Of a DNA stretch of 64,000 bases, positions 58,774 through 64,000 are shown piece after piece (position 1 is the stretch's first letter; each line of letters opens with the position of its first letter). Origin of the DNA: Gnetum montanum (taxonomy: Eukaryota > Streptophyta > Gnetopsida > Gnetales > Gnetaceae); the NCBI GenBank assembly GCA_015680685.1, contig MNCI01000958.1:62001-126000 (forward strand), read 5' to 3'. A model generated the notes under the pieces. It saw only the letters and a list, made by a program, of their open reading frames with translations. It had not been told where the DNA came from and did no database searches. Position numbers and translations under genes: made by a program.

Positions 58774-60775
58774 TGAATGCCTAAAGATCTCCGGAGAGAT
58801 ACAGTGGACCCTGCCTTTGTGTGAGGGCAAGCTGGAAAAATGAAGGCAGAGTGCCTTGGATGATCTGCACGCAGATCAAACAAGGACTTCCCTAAGCGTA
58901 CGCAATGGCAATGCATCGCGTTATCGTAAACAAACGTAAACAAATGCAAACATAAACGTGGACAAGCGCAAACAAGGTGTAAAGATCATAAGCAGAAAAT
59001 AATGTAAACTGTAAATATGATTGGCAAAAATGTAACTGTTTGTATTGATTGAAAATTACAAAGAAGTGCACCGGTCAGAACGTAATTGCAGAATGATTGC
59101 AAGGCAGACGTTTAGCCCCGATGTGAAAGGTGTTGCAAATGCTGGGAGAGTGTAGGTTTCTAGCTCTAAAGTGTTCAATGTGTGAGATTTGGATGCTCAA
59201 AGTTGCTCAACATGACCAAGTTTTGTATGGCGGAATTTGCCCAGCGTTCTATGCTCTTGTGTGTTTAGAATTGCCAACCCCGGTTTAGTGTGAGATCGGG
59301 GTATTTATGCAGGTTTGAGTGCAAGATTCGGATCTGTGTGAAAGATCCATGGTTATCGGATGTAGGAAATGCGAATCAGGTGACAGGTGTGAACGTTTTG
59401 ACTGGATGCACAGAATTTTACAATGGACAGGGTGCAGCATGACCAAGATCTCTTACGCTGGCATGTGTAATCCACAATGTAAGAGCTTGATATGCTGAAA
59501 AATGCAAAATGTACAAAGAATGTTAAAGTACAAGAGTGGATCTGGATGTCTAGCCTCCGGATCTATATATCTATGCTATTTTTTCTCTACCAAGGCCTCC
59601 AGTGTGCTTGGATCTGGCCCTGGCATGTCTGCAACGTGTCCTAGCATCAGCATCTGGCGTCCAGCGTGTCCAAGTGTTTACATTGCATACGTTGGTGCCA
59701 GCGTGACCATCAGCATGTCCAATGTTTATGATGCATTTTGAGCCCATATTTGACCTGTGAGACCTATTTTCAGAGTGGATCTACACGCCTGAGGTTGAGA
59801 GGGTTCTGCACATCTATTTTGAGCCGATTTGGAGGCTTTTTTGGCACACTTTTGGTTGGTCATGCTATGGTCACGCTGCCCAGCGTGACCTCAGCATGAC
59901 CAACTGAAAATGCCACGTTTGGGGCCCAAATTGTGAGTTTCTAAAGCCTTCAAACATGTACAAGTGCTGCCTGTCCCTCAGAGTTGCTTGAATGTTGAAG
60001 ATGATGCCTGAAAATGGTTGATTTGCCCTATTTTTATTTGGTCATGCTATGGAAATGACACATTTTGAACCAAATTTGGATGTCTGATGCCTGTTTCTTG
60101 AAGTCCAACTACTGCCTGCTCTCCAGGGTAGTCTAGATGCTGAATCTGAGCCTAATTTGATGCTATTTTGGTCGTCTTTTGTTTGGTCACGTTGTGGTCA
60201 TGCTATGCAACGTGACCTCAGCGTGACCAAGTTAAAATGACATATTTGAAGCTCAAACCTTGATTTTCTGAAGCCTGTGATGATGTATAATTATTGCCTA
60301 GCTCCTAAGAGTTCAATTCATGTCGAAATTCTTCCTAGAGGTGCTTGAATTGAGTTGTTCTTGTTTGGTCACGCTATGGTCACACTATGCAGCGTGACCT
60401 CAGCATGACCAACTGAAAGTGGCTTAAAACATGTGATTTTGAGCTCAAATTTCAAGGTTCTGGATGCTAGGAGCTGTAGGGGACTCCAGTGATGCTCAAG
60501 GGGGGTCTGCGTGCCCAAATTCAGCCTGTTTGGACACGATTTTGGGGCTTCAAAGTTTGGTCACGCTGGTCATACGCTGGGCAGTATGACCAAAGTGTGT
60601 GTGACCAAACTTACACTTTTTGGGCCTGAAACCCTTGATTCCTGATGCTGAGACTTGCTGTAGTCATCTGTGGGCCCCAAAGGGACCTTTCTTGCTCCAT
60701 TGTGGGTCATTTAAGGCTACTTCAGAGGCTCACAAGTTGTTTGGAAGTGTTACTGAAATTTTTGTGGTGTATTCA
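58774..60775 (-). repeat. Putative 3' LTR of a Tat-like gypsy element
   Basis: Minus-sense ends are TGAATACACC (60775) and GGCATTCA (58774), with a purine tract AAAGAGGGACCAA (60788-60776) immediately upstream as expected for a 3' LTR. A minus-sense TATA-like CATAAATA lies at about 59305-59312, giving U3 about 1.46 kb and R-U5 about 0.5 kb. U3 is filled by 145-192 bp repeats with nested hairpins. The base composition is visibly richer in GC than neighbouring elements. The paired LTR is outside the window, so the borders are inference. Confidence 0.55.
59856..60620. repeat. Tandem repeats with nested hairpins (GGTCACGCT arms)
   Basis: Units anchored by TTGGTCA at 59856, 60038, 60183, 60365 and 60557 (spacing 182, 145, 182, 192). 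In the first, outer arms GGTCATGCT/AGCATGACC enclose inner arms GGTCACGCTG/CAGCGTGACC around a two-base loop. Units 3 and 4 keep the plan; the second has lost its right arms and the fifth is rearranged. Between hairpins lie related spacers containing TTTGAGCTCAAA-like text. Confidence 0.8.
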
Positions 60776-61817
60776 TTGGTCCCTCTTTGTTGACGCCTAG
60801 AGGAATCTACCCGACAGGCGTCAACAAAGAAGTAAAAAACACCATGATCAACTTGGCATCTAGCACTGTTCATTGGCCGTGGCCAGATGTCATCGGACCG
60901 TGTTTAGGAGTACATGCAAGTTGTGACCGGGAGGGATTAAGGGTTGATCGTGGGGTCGTTTCGTTTAGACTGCGGGAGAGGGATGCTCTCTTGTGAATAA
61001 GTCATGTTGGTCCCTGTCGATAGCCAGTATCTAGCGAACTTGGAACCAAGGCATGGGAAGTACATTCTTTGGAGAAACAGGACCCTTGTGTTGTGTTTAA
61101 GGGAACCTTTTGTAACCAACCAAAGCCACATGATGAGGAAGTGCATCCCTTGGAGAAACGAGACCCTTGTGCCATGTTTAAGGGAACCCGTTGTCAATTG
61201 CCAAAGTCACGTGGTGAGGTGCAACCTAATTATTTAAGACATGAGTGTTTCCTTTAAAACAACTACCTTCCCGCCTAGGGTGCGTATCGGAAGTGCCAAT
61301 GGTCTTGTTGTAGATTTTTGCTCTTTTTTTTTTGGAAAGAACATTTTTTTTAGTGTTGTACTCGTGCTTGTCATCATGTGTTGTGCATCGTTTTGTGTTC
61401 CCACTGCTTAGAGAGTTACAGTGAGCAACAACACGTCAAGAGTTTTGGGGATGAATGGTATGTAATTGAGGGACAGAGGATAGGGGATGCATCGAGAGTG
61501 AGAAATGTACTTGTGAACGGTTTGATTGACCCAGTTGTGGGCATCAGGAACAATGTGGTACCTTGTCATCGTGATGAAGTGCATCTATGTGCAAAAACCT
61601 CAAAGTGTCATCCTACAAACACAACTTTAAGAAGACAAGAAAACCACAAGTGATGTTAGCTTAAACACTTCAGACTTGAATGCAGTTGGTGGAATGGAGC
61701 CACCGTGTGGAGCTTCCAACAAGCAAAATGTTGAACAACATCAATTTCGTGCAGCAAGTTTTGATGATCACAGGCAGTTGAATGCAGCAGTAGATCCGTA
61801 GGCTAGTGATGATGTTG
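60776..61817 (-). other. Tat-like element 3' internal region, noncoding
   Basis: Contains the purine tract, a 15-bp inverted repeat (60784-60798 with 60816-60830) and an 81-bp tandem duplication (about 61053-61215, each copy with GGAGAAAC, GACCCTTGTG, TTTAAGGGAACC). No ORF with recognisable content. RT and integrase, which should be in this part, are missing. Confidence 0.5.
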
Positions 61818-62357
61818 CCAATTTATAGTCTTAGTGAACTATCATGGATTAGTTTTACGTCATAACCCGTTGGACGTTGCCAGTTTACCATCGTAGCGGA
61901 CGGTGCCGTGCTAGTTTATAGTCTTGGCAGACTGTGAAGAGGCAAGCTAGATTATAGTCTTCGTGGACTCTGGTAGATGAGTGTGGCAATTTAATGTCAT
62001 GCTAGATGAGTGCTAGTTTATTGTCATTTCAAACAAAGCTCTATGGTGTCAGTTTATCATCATAACGCCAAGACGTTATGTGGTATCAGTTTACCATCAT
62101 GATGCCAGGACGATGTGCGGATGCATGTACGTACGTCTAGGTGATCCTGCAAAAGAAGAAACTAGAGAACACGATGTCAAGTAGTAACTACTAAAAATAG
62201 AACCTAAATGCCTAAGAAAAATAGAAAACAATGCAAAAAGTGGTAGTTTAGGGCTTTTTTGGGCCGTGTGTAGTAGTTTAAAGCCGTACCGAGCCGTGTG
62301 TTAGTTTAAGGTCCTTTCGGGCCACAGGCTAGTTTAAGGCCTTTTCAGGCTGCATGT
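61818..62357. repeat. Array of short AGTTTA-hairpin units
   Basis: About 13 diverged units of 28-38 bp, each with AGTTTA or AATTTA followed by a short stem-loop. Nine lie in 61818-62125 and four in 62242-62357. Stem examples: GTCT/AGAC at 61921, CATAACG/CGTTATG at 62061, CATGATG-type at 62098, GGCC/GGCT at 62338. A single further unit lies at 63718-63740 inside the protein-coding part. Confidence 0.75.
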
Positions 62358-63230
62358 AAATGCGTAAGCTAGTACAATGCAAATGAAGGTGATGTATGCA
62401 CAACGAAAAAAGGTGAAGAGTGGGTGGGGATCATATGTGTTTTTGGCCACAGGGGAGCCTTGATCATGTGGTTGTTTCCTAGCCGGACGTGGTCTAGGAG
62501 ACGTGCTAGGTTTTGGTTGCTCTGGGAGGCTCTTGGTTTTTACCACTCGTTTGGGTGTTTTAGCTCTAGGTGTTGCGTTTGTTGCCGTGGGTGTTCCATC
62601 AAGATACTCTTCTTTTAAGACTTGTGACATGTCTATGTTGTGGATGGCCTAAAAGGAAGTGTTATCGCCATGTATGATGACTTGTCCACCTTCGTATGGA
62701 AGGTGGATTTCTTGATGTATCGGTGAGGAAACGGCCCATTGTTGGGCTAGCCAAGGTCTACCAAGAATCATGTTGAAACTTGGCATCTCTTCTATGACAG
62801 TGAACTCCGTGTTGGTGGGGAATTGTTCTCTTGCCACAAAGGCTAAGTTGATTGTGCCCTTCACAGTGACACGTGATCCATAAAAGGATTTTAAACACGT
62901 GGTTCTCGTTGGCATGATCTCGTCTGCCATGCCTAGTTTGTCGATGATGGAGTATAAAGCTACATTTGTTGCTGCACAGTCATCAAACTGCACTCTGTGA
63001 ATGGTACATTGCCCAACACATACACTAATCAACAATGGAGCTGTTTTGACCTCCCCTCGTTCAGGGTTGACTTTAACTGCATCATCGCAGAAGGCTAAGG
63101 TGTTTGAACCCAATCCTTGTGGTGTGTGTTGCAAAATCGTTGCATGGATGGATTCCTTGTTTGCAGGGATGTCCTCTGTAACAGGAATGGATGCTAATGT
63201 TTAAGCCAAGGCTTCACAGTGAGCGGCTAA
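62334..63230 (-). pseudogene. Tat-like element: aspartic protease and downstream linker
   Basis: One minus frame from 64000 to 62334. SLYDLVMTLAAHCEALA (63255) precedes LASIPVTEDIPANKE. The protease at 63134-62651 has LLISVCVGQCTIHRVQF, DDCAATNVAL at the active-site loop (D-C-A in place of D-G-A), LKSFYGSRVTVKGTINLAF, and NMILGRPWL, then VSSPIHQEIHLPYEGGQVII (compare S-T-L-H-Q in Tat proteases). After a TAG at 62649 the frame runs on through a Lys/Pro-rich linker to a hydrophobic end (FICIVLAYAFTC) at 62334, where RT should start but does not. Confidence 0.72.
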
Positions 63231-64000
63231 AGTCATGACCAAGTCATACAAGCTCATCGTTGTGTTCTTTTATTTGAGTGTTTGTTTTACCTGGGCTAGT
63301 GTAGCTATGTTGTTGGTCGTTGTATTGGCTTTGGCTTCCTTCATGTGGGTTGAGGGATGGACCTCTTGCGTAGAGGGATTAGGCCTGGTTTGCTTGAGAT
63401 TAAGGGCAGGGGCCCCAGCGTTCAATTGTTGCTTGCTTGGTGTGGCCTTTGCTTCGGCTGTGGATGTTGTTCGTTGTTCGTTTGTCCTCTTCTACTGCCA
63501 TTTGGTAGGCTTGCCCATGTTGTTGGCAAGGTTGACTCTTGAGGGAGAAGAGGTTGAGATGATGCCTACGATTGGGTTCTGGATAGGTGAGGGGCCATCG
63601 CGTGGTGGCACCTTTATGACAAATGATAGTTTGGGAGGAGTCATTGGTGTTTGACTAGCTTGTTGTGGCACCTTGATGATGAAAGGTTTCTTTGCGGTTG
63701 TGGTCGGTGCATCATGCTAGTTTAACGTCTTAGCGGACGATTGCAGTGGTATTTTGATCACGAAAGGTTTTGCAGGTGCTCGAGGTGGCACCTGGATGAC
63801 AATGGAAGGCCTCTTGCTTGTGGAGGCAGGGGGGATCATTATCTTGCTGAGAGGTACACAGATCACAAAAGGTTGCTGCATAGGTTTTGGCTTGCTTCCT
63901 ATGCTAATGGAGTTTATGACATAGGAGGCATCATTTGTGCTAGGTTGACTTAGGGTGTTGATGTTGAGTTGGCCCCATTCTATCATTGTCTGAAGATCAT
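63231..64000 (-). pseudogene. Tat-like element: gag/protease linker with repeated PFVIKVP motifs
   Basis: Same minus frame. Five related blocks, QPFVICVP, RPSIVIQVPP, KPFVIKIP, KPFIIKVP and LSFVIKVPP, are spaced 16-28 residues apart between 63890 and 63610, in Pro/Ser/Thr-rich sequence. Then follow an Asn/Thr/Lys-rich stretch and the segment leading to the protease. Stops at about 63717 (TAG, inside an AGTTTA unit), 63489, 63268 and 63205. The N-terminal gag is outside the window. Confidence 0.6.

Noticed and set aside
61004-61257. Overlapping plus-strand ORFs with repeated EKQDPC/EKRDPC text
   Set aside because: They arise from the 81-bp tandem duplication; no family and no coding bias.
61818-62357. 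CRISPR-like array
   Set aside because: Units are degenerate, hairpins vary, spacers are not unique of fixed length, and the DNA is a plant retroelement.
63235-63654. Plus-strand 139-residue hydrophobic ORF
   Set aside because: It is the complement of the Tat-like gag/protease frame, which continues on both sides in one minus frame with family motifs.

Overview
This window looks like nuclear DNA of a seed plant with a large, repeat-rich genome. The whole 64 kb is AT-rich, has no intact host gene, and is made almost entirely of decayed, nested transposable elements. The primer sites, the Athila-type gag/pol, the L1-type LINE and a DUF247 relic are all plant-typical. Species cannot be told from the sequence; a conifer or a large-genome angiosperm would both fit.

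One Athila-like Ty3/gypsy family dominates. Copy A (+, 1 to 8594, 5' end outside the window) has gag, protease, RT, RNase H and integrase but no third ORF. It sits inside copy C (+, 8595-14206), of which only the long post-integrase leader, the third ORF and a truncated 3' LTR are seen. A minus-strand copy (15778-22781) has both LTRs, a perfect tRNA-Asp primer site and gag-protease, but its RT, RNase H and integrase are cleanly deleted: a TR-GAG type non-autonomous element. It is inserted next to L1-type LINE sequence (22782-about 27341), and a 1.5 kb piece of the LINE ORF2 region is repeated on its other side (14207-15727). Copy B (+, 30117-48469) is full length with gag-pol and a third ORF. 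Its 5' LTR is split by a hAT DNA transposon (31044-36240) that has 8-bp target duplications and a multi-exon, broken transposase. A solo LTR (-, 51843-52679) and copy D (+, 56902-58773, LTR plus gag) complete the family.

From 53.4 kb on, insertions stack up. A DUF247 pseudogene is cut by a Ty1/copia element (54097-about 56312). The copia integrase runs into a relic of a Merlin-type (IS1016/ISXO2-like) DNA transposase (about 56313-56901), which is cut by Athila copy D, which is cut by a minus-strand Tat-like gypsy element (58774 to the right edge). The Tat-like element has a roughly 2 kb LTR with nested hairpin repeats, a second array of short hairpin units downstream of its protease, and again no RT or integrase.

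Points most worth following: the Merlin-type transposase in a plant context, the two pol-less gag-protease elements, the two hairpin arrays of the Tat-like element, and the turnover of U3 motif modules among Athila LTRs. Long stretches at 27.3-30.1, 48.5-51.8 and 52.7-53.4 kb hold nothing I can name. All boundaries were read by eye; no alignment or database search was run.
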